A stretch of DNA of 64,000 bases from Schizochytrium sp. TIO01 (taxonomy: Eukaryota > Sar > Bigyra > Thraustochytrida > Thraustochytriidae), in contig SMSO01000007.1 of assembly GCA_004764695.1 (NCBI GenBank), positions 203,501 to 267,500 of the forward strand, written 5' to 3'. Within the stretch, counting starts at the first letter, position 1, and each line of letters begins with the position of its first letter. Below the pieces are notes generated by a model. It had not been told where the DNA came from, did not search any database, and saw only the letters and a program-made list of their open reading frames with translations. Below are positions 52,431 to 61,407 of the stretch, in pieces. The position numbers and the translations under genes were made by a program.

Positions 52431-52550
52431 GAAGCGAATTGAAGCGAATTGAAGTGAATTGAAGCGAATTGAAGTGAATTGAAGCGAATTGAAGCGAATT
52501 GAAGCGAATTGAATTGAATTGAATTGGATTGAAGTGAATTGAAGTGAATT
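52431..52550. repeat. 10-bp minisatellite, 12 units
   Basis: Unit GAAGCGAATT, alternating with GAAGTGAATT and GAATTGAATT, perfectly phased for 120 bp. The pattern of variants suggests recent slippage. Confidence 0.93.
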
Positions 52551-55500
52551 TAGAATTAAATTATGGTATAAGATGAAAAAGATGGCTCAAGCCGCGCAGA
52601 AGAATCCAAAAGCAAGCCCAAAGGCGAACTCGCTGAGCATATGTATGTATGTATGTTTGTATGTATGTATGCATGCATATACGCTTTGGCTCTTCAGGAG
52701 CCTTGGGCAAAAGTGGCCAAGGTTGGAGACGAAAGCGACGCGGCCGACGATAGATTGCGCTCGCTCCTCTGCTTGGAGGGCTCGAAATGGAGGAAATCGC
52801 CATCGACATCGATCCACTTCGAAAGCCGAAGGATCTTCGCTCTTATGGCGAACAGTACTCAATGCGAAATCGCCCACGAAGTGGACATTCTTCAGGCAAG
52901 AAGAAGCGAGAAATCGTTGACTTCGGCCTCACGTTTGGACGTGAAGTTTCAAGTTTCAAGGTTCAAGGTTCAAGATCCCAAGATCGATCCGAGAGCCCAA
53001 AACCAAAGCAAGAGTCGATATCCATAGAGAGATCATGGTTGAAAGGTATCGCTTTGAATTTGTATGGATTTGTATGGATTTGTATGTTTGTATATATGTA
53101 TGCATGCATGTATGTCCGCCCCATTCGAGGATCGCTTTGACGCATATGCGTCCACTCATTTACAGATCGAACGATCTTTGAGCTTGAAACGTCGAAGGTA
53201 TTATTTCATTGTCTGTTTCATAAGAGCCCTTCGTTCATTTAACTTTCATTGAATTTCATTTCATCGAATTTCATTTCATCTTTCGAATAAAATAAGTCCG
53301 CTTTACCAAAGTTGAAAGAAACCGGAATGACGACGCCCTTTGTATGTACTTACGCACTCACTTAGTTCAAAACATACTTCAAAACATACTTTAGAACTTA
53401 CTTTCTTTCTTTCTTACTGACGTTGTTTAATTGTTTAGTTAAATCTGCTTCGCGTTGGCCTTTGCAGTTTACAATGTTGGTCGATCGCTGAGATGGTGAT
53501 GAAAGGGCCACGAAGCGGAAGGCAGAGAAGAGAGGGCGCCTGAAGAAATAGACAGCTTTGCGAGGCCTGCGAAAGAGCCTTTGGCCAATGATTGATTCTC
53601 TGCTCCTTTGGAGCTTCTTTTTCATTTTCATTTCCATTTTCATTTTCATTTTCTCTTTCTTTTTCATTTCCTTTCTCCACGAAATCTTTTTCTTTCTCCA
53701 CGAAATCTTTCGTCTCTCAGTTCTTGGCGAGTTCTTGCATCCGCCGGTTTCCGAACACACGCTGCGGGGATCGAACCTCCCACAGTCCCCTCGCGCCCTC
53801 TCAAGCGCCACTGGCCCACGGAGGATGATCCGCAGCTCCGGTATATCCCACCCTGCCCCAATTCTGTGGTAGCCACATAGGCTAAATTGGTAAAATTGGT
53901 CGCGTGGGGGGGTCTCTCCGGGAGACTGCGCTGCTCGGAGATTGCGAGCCTCTGCGCGTCACGAGTGCGATCGCAACGACCGCCTTCCCCACAGCGACGT
54001 CACGGCCGCACTATGGACAAGCAGGGGGCCGCAACGCATTCTACCACAGCCAGCCTTGCGCTGTGGGGAAAGGGGGAACCCGACGCCAGATCCTGGGACC
54101 TTAGCGAGGGGTAGCAGTCGCTTAGCGGGCGGTGCCTAGGCGGGCGGTAGCTACTGCTAGGAGCTGCGAGATTGAGGTTCCCATTGAGGTTCTCATTGAG
54201 GTTCTTGAAGTCGTTGTGCTGGTTCTTGAAGACTCCTTCTTCTTCGGCGCCCGGGTTCGTGAGGTGTCTGTCGCCGCCAAAGCGCAATGGGCCTCGTCGA
54301 ATGCAGAATACCGATGTCCTGCTGTCGCGTTTGCGGCAGGCTTCATGGGCCTGTCTGCGCGCTGTGCGTGATCTGGGATGCATATGGATGCATGCATGCA
54401 GTTCTGGAGGAGGGATACGGGAAATAAGCGGAGGAATCAAAGCTGGAATGGTCGCTGCGCATCTCTTCGTGTTGGTGGACCAGGAGAACGGTCAGCGGAG
54501 CCGACTTTGGCTGCGAGCCCGAACTGGCGATCGACTGCTGCAAAAGACCTTGGAGACGTCCTTGAGGTCGAGCAGCCCCTGAATGAAAAGCTAGAGCTCC
54601 AGCTCCAGCTCTCGAGAGCTCGAGATGAGCGATGGAGCTCGAAGCTGCTGGCCGAGCTGGAGCTGAGCTGGGACGGGGAGAACCGCCAAGAACTCGATGA
54701 TGACAGCTCGTCGATTTCTTCGCGCGATCATCCGCTCGCTCATTCGTTCGTTTCGAAGGGCGATTCTGTGATTCTGTGAGATGATTCTGTGACTCAGGTG
54801 GTTGATTCTATGAGGTGCTAAATAAGAAGAAGGTGCTGAAGGGCAAAACTAAAATGTAGCGATTCCCGCCGGTTCTTTGGGCGCCGGTGGAGGGATCATC
54901 TTTCCGAGGTCGCCCAGCTCGCGATCGACTGCAAGCGTGCAGGGAAGGGTGAATGGGTGGTCGACGACGGTTCTCAGGTTTGGCAAGCATCGAAACTGTG
55001 CTTTCGGTTGTGTTTGTTTGATTGTTTGTTTGCCTGCTTGCTTGCTTGCTTGCTTTCCTGAGGTTGACAAACCAAGGACCGTGAATCGAGGATCGTGGAC
55101 GAAGACTTTACGCAAATGGGCTCAGGAAACCAAGCAATGCAAAGAAAGCAATGTCTAGGTAATCGTGCAAAGCGGTAAGGGCGGTGGTGCTGGTGCGAGA
55201 TTGATTGGTCGAAGAAAGCACAATGTAGCTGTCTGTCTGTCTGCCTGCCTGCCTGTCTGTCGAGGTCTCTTGGAACAGCACCAGATGATCTCTTTCTTGT
55301 GCGAAAACCTCATCGTTGTGCACAATTAATTCACGGCAGATTTACTCTTCCGGGAGCGCGACGCTGGTGTCCAAGTTGAATCAAGGCTCATCGAGAAATT
55401 CGCCATCGATCGATCGTGATAAACTCAATGATTGAGGATCGAGAGGCGTGCATTACTTATCATTACTCCAAGCTGAGAGTGAACGCAAATCGCCTCGAAA

Positions 55501-56797
55501 CTTGACCGGCGTTCCTCCCATCCTTGTGACTTGGACAAGCAAGGGCTTTCTCGTCCTCTGTGGCCCCTTCAAGTCCGCTGGCGCCGGCCCCGCTGAAGTC
55601 GCGCTCGGGCAACTCAAGTCCTCAATGAGGGAAGCAATTCTATGAAAGGACTAAGGGCCACTAGGCAATAGCTACCGGCAAAACGCCATCGTCGTGAAAC
55701 TGGAGCTGCTCATGCCTCTAGTTGGTGATAATGATGACTATGACGAGTCGATGACTCGGCGTCGGAACCAGAGAACTCTCATGATGCGTCATGCATAGGT
55801 ACACACGTGTCTGTTTGTTTGTTTGTTGTTTGTCCATTCAGCCCTGCATCATTTCGTTGTGGAGTAAATTATTTTGTTGGATAGGGAGAGGGATGGCTGA
55901 TGCCAATCGGCGGGGTCGTTCACTTCGGTTCTGCTTCGCAAAATAGCAGAGGCTAGCACCGCCTAGGGCCACGGTACTAGCTTATACAGCTCATCATATC
56001 ATGTCCCTCAGTGACAATGATTGAATGAATCGAAAGAAGTATGTGATAGGCAAGGTGGGTAGTAGCATTATTAGAATTGGCATTAGCAGTAGTAGTAGAA
56101 GTATTAGGTGCATATGTAGCTGGTATATATTTTTTCGAAAGTTGGAATGAATGCTCCGAGGTCGCTACAATTTGCCCCTTCAAGATCTACAGCAAAGTCA
56201 TACTTGGATAGACGAGGGATTTGTTTTAAAACCCAACAGATTGGGAACGAATAAATTGCGAAGCAGCATAATAACTTTCATGCAAGGCTGATCTACTAGT
56301 TCTACTTCGTGATTAAACAAATGTTTACATGACATACGCTGACTACATTGCGAAGAAATCTCATGCGAGTTTGAAGGCATATGTTAAGATCGCTTGAGGA
56401 ATATTTCTTGGTAACAATTCTATGTCGCTTGAGCATTTTTAATTGTAAGTAAGAAGGATTGTGTCTGAGGGCTGCTTCGTAATCGGAACGCTCTTTCTAG
56501 TGTACATTTGCAACGGTCTCTCTCTCTCTCTCCTCTCCTCCCTTTCCCTGTGCCAAATGAGAAGGTTGTATTATATAAAAATTGATGAGGTTTTTTCATG
56601 CGAAACAAGCTTGATTCGAAGTCCATGGGATACGGCACTGATACAAGCCATTATCATATACGTATGTGCCAATCAAACTACTCTAATAAGCATTTTATCG
56701 GTCCAACAATATATATGAAACTGGATTTAAAGAGTAGGGTAGAGACATACAATGCTTGTTTCTGCCCTTAGTTACCTCCCTTCTCTTCGCTTTTCAT
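52551..56797. other. Microsatellite-rich region without a convincing gene
   Basis: Two separate (TATG)n arrays (about 52640-52680 and 53060-53115), TTTTCA-type runs (53618-53668), a direct pair CTTTCTCCACGAAATCTTT-like near 53671-53709, ATGCATGC runs near 54375, (GCTT)n at 55030-55055, (CTGT/CTGC)n at 55230-55262 and (TC)n at 56518-56534. Apart from a tRNA-like segment, no feature. Possible coding ORFs (for example 54378-54779) look like chance. Confidence 0.45.
53752..53828 (-). ncRNA. tRNA-like sequence (possible tRNA-derived element)
   Basis: On the minus strand an A-box-like TGGGCCAGTGGCG is followed about 40 nt later by a B-box GGTTCGATCC, the internal promoter layout of tRNA genes and tRNA-derived SINEs. 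The T-arm pairs imperfectly (CTGTGGG with CCCCGCAG) and I could not fold a clean acceptor stem or name an anticodon, so a functional tRNA is unlikely. Confidence 0.3.
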
Positions 56798-56805
56798 TAT
56801 AAATA
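56798..56805 (+). promoter_or_regulatory. TATA box upstream of the coiled-coil/LRR gene
   Basis: TATAAATA. The expected start of transcription (about 56830) lies before the short ORF at 56903, which makes that ORF part of the same transcript as the main LRR frame. Confidence 0.5.
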
Positions 56806-56902
56806 CTACCTTTAAGGTGTGTACTTGTACGAATCTGAGAATGTGAATGCGGGGAACACAAACACAGCGCGCGGAAAGTCTGGCAAAAATTGGCCAACAC
56901 TC

Positions 56903-57151
56903 ATGAGCATCGAGGTTAGCCAAAAGGCACTTCACAATAAAAAAGGCAGATACTTTGCTGGGTGTTTCAATGAAAAAATCTGTATGCTGAAGGGCAAGTA
57001 CGTAGAGCTGCGAGAAAGCATCACTCCGGTTAACCCGAAGAAGCTAAGCGCTGACCTGACAACGAAAATCAAGGAGTTCTACGAGACAAAAGTAGCATGC
57101 AAGCGCCCCGAATTCGTCTCGCGCGCCTGCACAGTAATAACAATGATATAG
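56903..57151 (+). CDS. Short ORF overlapping the LRR gene; possible 5' exon
   Basis: 82 aa from the ATG at 56903, Lys-rich, with apparently genuine coding composition (GRYFAGCFNEKICMLKGKYV ... LTTKIKEFYETK). It runs into the main LRR ORF in a different frame. An intron 57092-57186 (GTAGCA...CCAAG, 95 nt, phase 0) would join ...EFYETK to MAKARARRR... of the downstream frame. Alternatives are a separate upstream ORF or a frameshift. Confidence 0.4.
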   Translation: MSIEVSQKALHNKKGRYFAGCFNEKICMLKGKYVELRESITPVNPKKLSADLTTKIKEFYETKVACKRPEFVSRACTVITMI

Positions 57152-58662
57152 AAAATGGAGATCGTAGCGCTGAAAAACGCGCCAAGATGGCGAAAGCGAG
57201 AGCCAGGAGACGTACGCGGCTCTCTGCTGTTTTGGGTATGCGTAAACCAAGCGTGACAATGGTCTCGTTGTCTAACTTACGCAGAAAACTCAATGATGAC
57301 GACGATGCTGACCCAGATGTGCAGGTGTTTGATTTGATGCAAGAAAAAATCAAAATGAAGGCCTTCCGTAAACGCATGCATTGGAAATGGCGTAATTGGT
57401 GCGATGAAAAGGGGTTTCCACAAGAGATTAGCCTGGAAGAATATGCCGAAAGACGTGAAAAAGATCCAGAGAAGTTTGCCGAGGAATATCCAAGCATATT
57501 GTGGCAAGAGGAGCGAACAAAACGGATCGAGAGGGAAGCATTAGAAAAACAAAGGCAAGAAGAGAAAGAAGCTCGTAGGCTTTTCGCAGAAGAAGCGATT
57601 CGTCGACAGAAGCTTGATGCGCACTCAGAGAAAATGAGGTTGTACATTAAGCGACACAATCACTTGTTTGACATTGAAGATCAGCGTGTTGTTGATCAGA
57701 TGGTCAAAGATAAAGAAAGAGTACTACGTCTAGAAGAATTCGAGAATGCGCGACATGCAAACGAAGTCCGTGACCGTCTGGCAAAAGAAGCAAAGGAAAA
57801 ACAAGAGGCCGAGGAAAAGCTAGCTTGGGAACGTGAAAAAGAGGAGGTACGGCTGGAAAACATCAGACGAGACAACGAGCGGATAGATCAAGAACTCACA
57901 GATCGGGTCCAAGCTATTATGATTAGCTCAGGAACAACCGAGGGCAAAAAGAGAACCAAACGCCCTTTTCGCAGTCCTGAAAGTATTACAGTACGCTTTG
58001 TGGGTGAGGTAGACAGCTTCGATGCAGGGCTTCTTCAATACAATATATTTCCACTAGCTGACTACCTTAAACGTTTTCCACGAGCAAAAGATGCCTCGAA
58101 GCAGTTTCCGCACTTGTTTCTTACTACAACTACAAAGGTGATTGGTCACCAACTTGGTGCTGAAGGAACACGAGCTCTAGCTCGTGCTCTATCAGCCGGG
58201 GCATTTCCACGCATGCAGAGATTACGCTTGAACTGGTGTGCTATGGAATTTGCGGGGTGCAATGCTCTTGCCAAGGCAATCAACACAGGTCAATGCGCCT
58301 ATCTTGTAAAGTTGTCGCTTCGAGGAAATGCTCTCGGCTGCGGTAGTGTCAAAGCGCTTGCTGAAGCACTCGAGAAAGAGAACGTTGCCCCAAAATTAAC
58401 AACAATCGACCTTGCGAAGAATCGAATTGCATGCGATGGTGCCAAAGCGATTGCTCATCTGTTGCTGAATCCTGTTGCTGCTTATGCTCTCGCCTCGATT
58501 GATTTAGACTCAAATCAGGTTTGTGAGCTTGGTGCACATGCACTTGCAAGAGCTGCTCGGGTACGTACTCAAGTAGCAGAAATTCGACTGACCAGCAATC
58601 GAATCCCACGGAAAGATATGCAAAAGCTTCGTAATCTTATTCCAATATCTCTCAAGATATGA
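57097..58662 (+). CDS. Coiled-coil protein with C-terminal RI-type leucine-rich repeats
   Basis: 521 aa from the first ATG of the frame; the start could instead be the ATG at 57187 if the upstream ORF is spliced on. The N-terminus is very basic (KMAKARARRRTRLS). A long charged coiled coil follows (about 85-280; ERTKRIEREALEKQRQEEKE, EKQEAEEKLAWEREKEEVRL). Four ribonuclease-inhibitor-type LRRs lie at about 345-510, with the signature L-x-x-L-x-L-x-x-N/C (MQRLRLNWCAMEFAGCNALA; LVKLSLRGNALGCGSVKALA; LTTIDLAKNRIACDGAKAIA; LASIDLDSNQVCELGAHALA). Probably a cytoskeletal or ciliary scaffold by analogy (inference). Confidence 0.75.
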   Translation: MQAPRIRLARLHSNNNDIENGDRSAEKRAKMAKARARRRTRLSAVLGMRKPSVTMVSLSNLRRKLNDDDDADPDVQVFDLMQEKIKMKAFRKRMHWKWRNWCDEKGFPQEISLEEYAERREKDPEKFAEEYPSILWQEERTKRIEREALEKQRQEEKEARRLFAEEAIRRQKLDAHSEKMRLYIKRHNHLFDIEDQRVVDQMVKDKERVLRLEEFENARHANEVRDRLAKEAKEKQEAEEKLAWEREKEEVRLENIRRDNERIDQELTDRVQAIMISSGTTEGKKRTKRPFRSPESITVRFVGEVDSFDAGLLQYNIFPLADYLKRFPRAKDASKQFPHLFLTTTTKVIGHQLGAEGTRALARALSAGAFPRMQRLRLNWCAMEFAGCNALAKAINTGQCAYLVKLSLRGNALGCGSVKALAEALEKENVAPKLTTIDLAKNRIACDGAKAIAHLLLNPVAAYALASIDLDSNQVCELGAHALARAARVRTQVAEIRLTSNRIPRKDMQKLRNLIPISLKI

Positions 58663-59760
58663 TTCGATCGCATATCTGCAAATCATCAGATGAATTTAGC
58701 ACCAGCCTTCTCTATAATACTACCACTAATATACGTTTTAGGTACTGAGAAACCCAACATTTTATTCACAAGCGATAGTGGGAAGCTTTTAAAGAAGTTC
58801 TTGCTTGAAGGAAGGCTAGGTGATATTTTAAAATTTGTTATTTTCGTTCCACAGAAATTTATAATGTAATTTAAAGTGTAAAAGTAAGCGCAAATATTCT
58901 CACAAAATTCAATTCGTAACTGTTTGGCATTTAGTATCAGCTCTCCCTTTTTCTCACAACAGAAATTGCGTGCGAACTGAAGCCGGTGTTCTTTATTTCA
59001 CGGACTTTGTTCAGAGAGGGGGGAGAGCGAAAGTCACAGACGAGTTTGAGCTTAATGAAATTCATTGTTTGTATCTGCGAGTTTTCAGGCTGTAACGTGC
59101 TCTGAATCTATATCATGAGTCTTGGTGCGTCACATTTGAAAAATAAAAAAAAACGGGTGGTATCTTTTTGCTGTTTTGACCGACACAAATATGTAAGAAG
59201 TATTTTTGAATACATTTTTCAGTAAGAGCTGATTGTTGATGGAGTTGCATGAGGTAGTTCTATTCCTCTATGTGACAAGCATCGACAATCAACACGTATA
59301 GCATTTATCGTAAAGTAGAAACACAACCAGCGATCTGGCCAAAGTAATATACTAGTTGGAAACGCACCCAGAGAAGAGGCAGAGACATCTTACCAACTGA
59401 TCTCGTTTTCTGGCCGAGAGCTACTATTGTTACATCCAACGTAAGACGAAATGGAAACTTCACCACTGTGCAATGATTGTTTCTGGGAAGAGCTAGGCTT
59501 CTGTGATTGGTGGGGAAAGTACAGAGTTGACCAAGGTACTCATAATGACTGTGCCTAAAGACAGCTGAACATGGCCAAGGAAAGGCGCTTCAACAACCAT
59601 AGCGAGGCAATGCAACACTCTTTTTAAAGAAAGGAGAGACTACCTCCGGTTTGGCGACTGAACCTAGTTTGTCTGAAGGGAGGCAGGAGGGTCACTGGCT
59701 GTAAAAACCAGCATAAATCATGTGCATGAAACCGTAGTAGGGTGTTGTTCCTGCTGAAAA
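58663..59760. other. Convergent intergenic region
   Basis: Between the LRR gene (+) and the F-box gene (-). No gene or repeat recognised apart from a short A run (59146-59153). Confidence 0.5.
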
Positions 59761-61113
59761 TTAAATAGCAAACTGTCGTGCTTGTAGGAGCTTACAAGTG
59801 GCTGGAATATCTTGCATAGACACACCTGAGTTGATGTTGAGCTTGTAACACCCACATAAGTTTACGTAGCGCAGTCTTGGGATAGCGCGAAGGGAAAGTT
59901 CCTCCAGATCGACCAGGAGACTTAGATCTAGGACTTGAAGGTTGCGAACCTCCTCAATGTGAATTTCTTGAAGACGGTCACACGAACCCACATCAAGCTT
60001 GCAAAGCTCTGGACATCGTGCAATTTTTACACTTGTAAGGGCTGCACATGCTTCGAGGTCAATTTCTTGCAAGAAGGGTAAGTCTGTGAGCTCAAGAGTT
60101 GTAGCAAGTCCATTCGGCGTACAGCTACCAGAAAGCCAGATACGGCGCAGCAGAGGGGTATACCGTGTCAGAAACTTGAGTTGGCTGAAGTCAAGCCAGT
60201 AATTAAACCGGAGATCCAGGGCCTTGAGTTGGGTGAGCGGCTTGAGTTGGTTTTCAACCTCTTCTGGCGTGCGCCGCACACGCACTCGTTCAAGACGGCA
60301 TGAACGGAGGCTAAGAACTTCAAGTGGGCGGGTAGAGGCCAACTCGAAAACGTCAAGTAACGGGCATTCGAAGAGTTCAAGGTTCTTCAGAGACTCACAG
60401 GTTTCCATTAACGTACGGACGAGTTTTCTTCCCATGTCTATTGAGTTACCGAGCTGTAATGACTTCAAGTTCTTGCCTTGCTGCTGAATAATCTTCGTAA
60501 GGAGGGTTTCGCCACAGACAATCATTCCGCTAAGCTCAAGTGCCTCGAGCGGCGGGTTCGCCTGAAGGACAGCTTTCGCAGCTTCCTCTCCAAACATAAT
60601 GCCTTGAAGACGAATTTCGCGCAAATTCACACAAGACGCAAGAGCTCCAGCCAAGGTAGCCTCAGAAATGCTCCTACATTCCCTCAAAGAAAGCGCTTTT
60701 AACCTTGGCGCTAGTTCTGAAATACGTGTCCAAGCCGTGGGACTGATGGCCATTCTCGCGGAAATTTCTGTGACCTGCTCATCGCAGACTCGCTGAAGAG
60801 TTCTGCATGTGCACCTTGCCGCCTCTACATCTTTCCATGTAGTTTGAGCGAGAATTCTTTCCAAAACGCTCTCTGGCAATCTTAATAAAGCACACGACTC
60901 CATGTTGCCACCACGTTTCGCCACATTCTCAAAACTTCTGCGCCTGAGTTGAGTTTGTTGTTGATTTTGTTGAAGGCGCTGAGCCTGATAACTGTTCTGG
61001 TGTTGAGTCTGGCGTTGGATCTGTTGCTGTTGATCCTGCAGTTGGATTCCGACGGAGCCCTGCGCAGAATTCAGGCCTTCAGGCGGTGGTGTCTGGTGTA
61101 CTAAGAGTGCCAT
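59761..61113 (-). CDS. F-box/LRR protein (SCF substrate-receptor type)
   Basis: 450 aa from the first ATG in the frame. A Gln-rich N-terminus (about 25-60) precedes an F-box (about 76-115: LLRLPESVLERILAQTTWKD onward) that would bind SKP1. About ten cysteine-containing, FBXL-type leucine-rich repeats follow to the C-terminus (LKALSLRECRSISEATLAGA, LKNLELFECPLLDVFELAST, LEELSLRAIPRLRYVNLCGC). Likely a substrate receptor of an SCF ubiquitin ligase; the target is unknown. An internal ATG at residue 71, just before the F-box, is an alternative start. A long poly-A/T tract lies 236 bp upstream. Single exon. Confidence 0.82.
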   Translation of the reverse strand: MALLVHQTPPPEGLNSAQGSVGIQLQDQQQQIQRQTQHQNSYQAQRLQQNQQQTQLRRRSFENVAKRGGNMESCALLRLPESVLERILAQTTWKDVEAARCTCRTLQRVCDEQVTEISARMAISPTAWTRISELAPRLKALSLRECRSISEATLAGALASCVNLREIRLQGIMFGEEAAKAVLQANPPLEALELSGMIVCGETLLTKIIQQQGKNLKSLQLGNSIDMGRKLVRTLMETCESLKNLELFECPLLDVFELASTRPLEVLSLRSCRLERVRVRRTPEEVENQLKPLTQLKALDLRFNYWLDFSQLKFLTRYTPLLRRIWLSGSCTPNGLATTLELTDLPFLQEIDLEACAALTSVKIARCPELCKLDVGSCDRLQEIHIEEVRNLQVLDLSLLVDLEELSLRAIPRLRYVNLCGCYKLNINSGVSMQDIPATCKLLQARQFAI

Positions 61114-61348
61114 GTCTGACCAATTTGGATTTGCCGCCGCTGTCGGTGGAGCGAGCAGTGGGCAAAGGGCTTCCCACGCAATAAACAGCCCCCTCTGCTC
61201 CGCGAAGTTTCCGCGGGGCCTGGTCTCGCGTTTCTCCGGTGGATGCGCGGTCCGAAGTGATGGACAATCGCCGCTGACCCCAGGCAAATTAAGGAATTGC
61301 CTTCAACACCTTCCTTTCAGAGCTTTCATTGAGTACTCTTATGCCAAG

Positions 61349-61402
<54 letters not shown>
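61349..61402. repeat. 54-bp homopolymer A tract
   Basis: 54 consecutive A bases (poly-T in the orientation of the F-box gene), 236-289 bp upstream of its start codon. It may be a nucleosome-excluding promoter element or the tail of a retroposed insertion; the length may be uncertain because of sequencing error. Confidence 0.9.

Positions 61403-61407
<5 letters not shown>

Noticed and set aside
53558-54582. Several 70-136 codon ORFs in the 53.5-54.6 kb region
   Set aside because: They arise from TTTTCA repeats and GC-rich DNA, overlap in four or more frames and include the tRNA-like segment; no credible protein.
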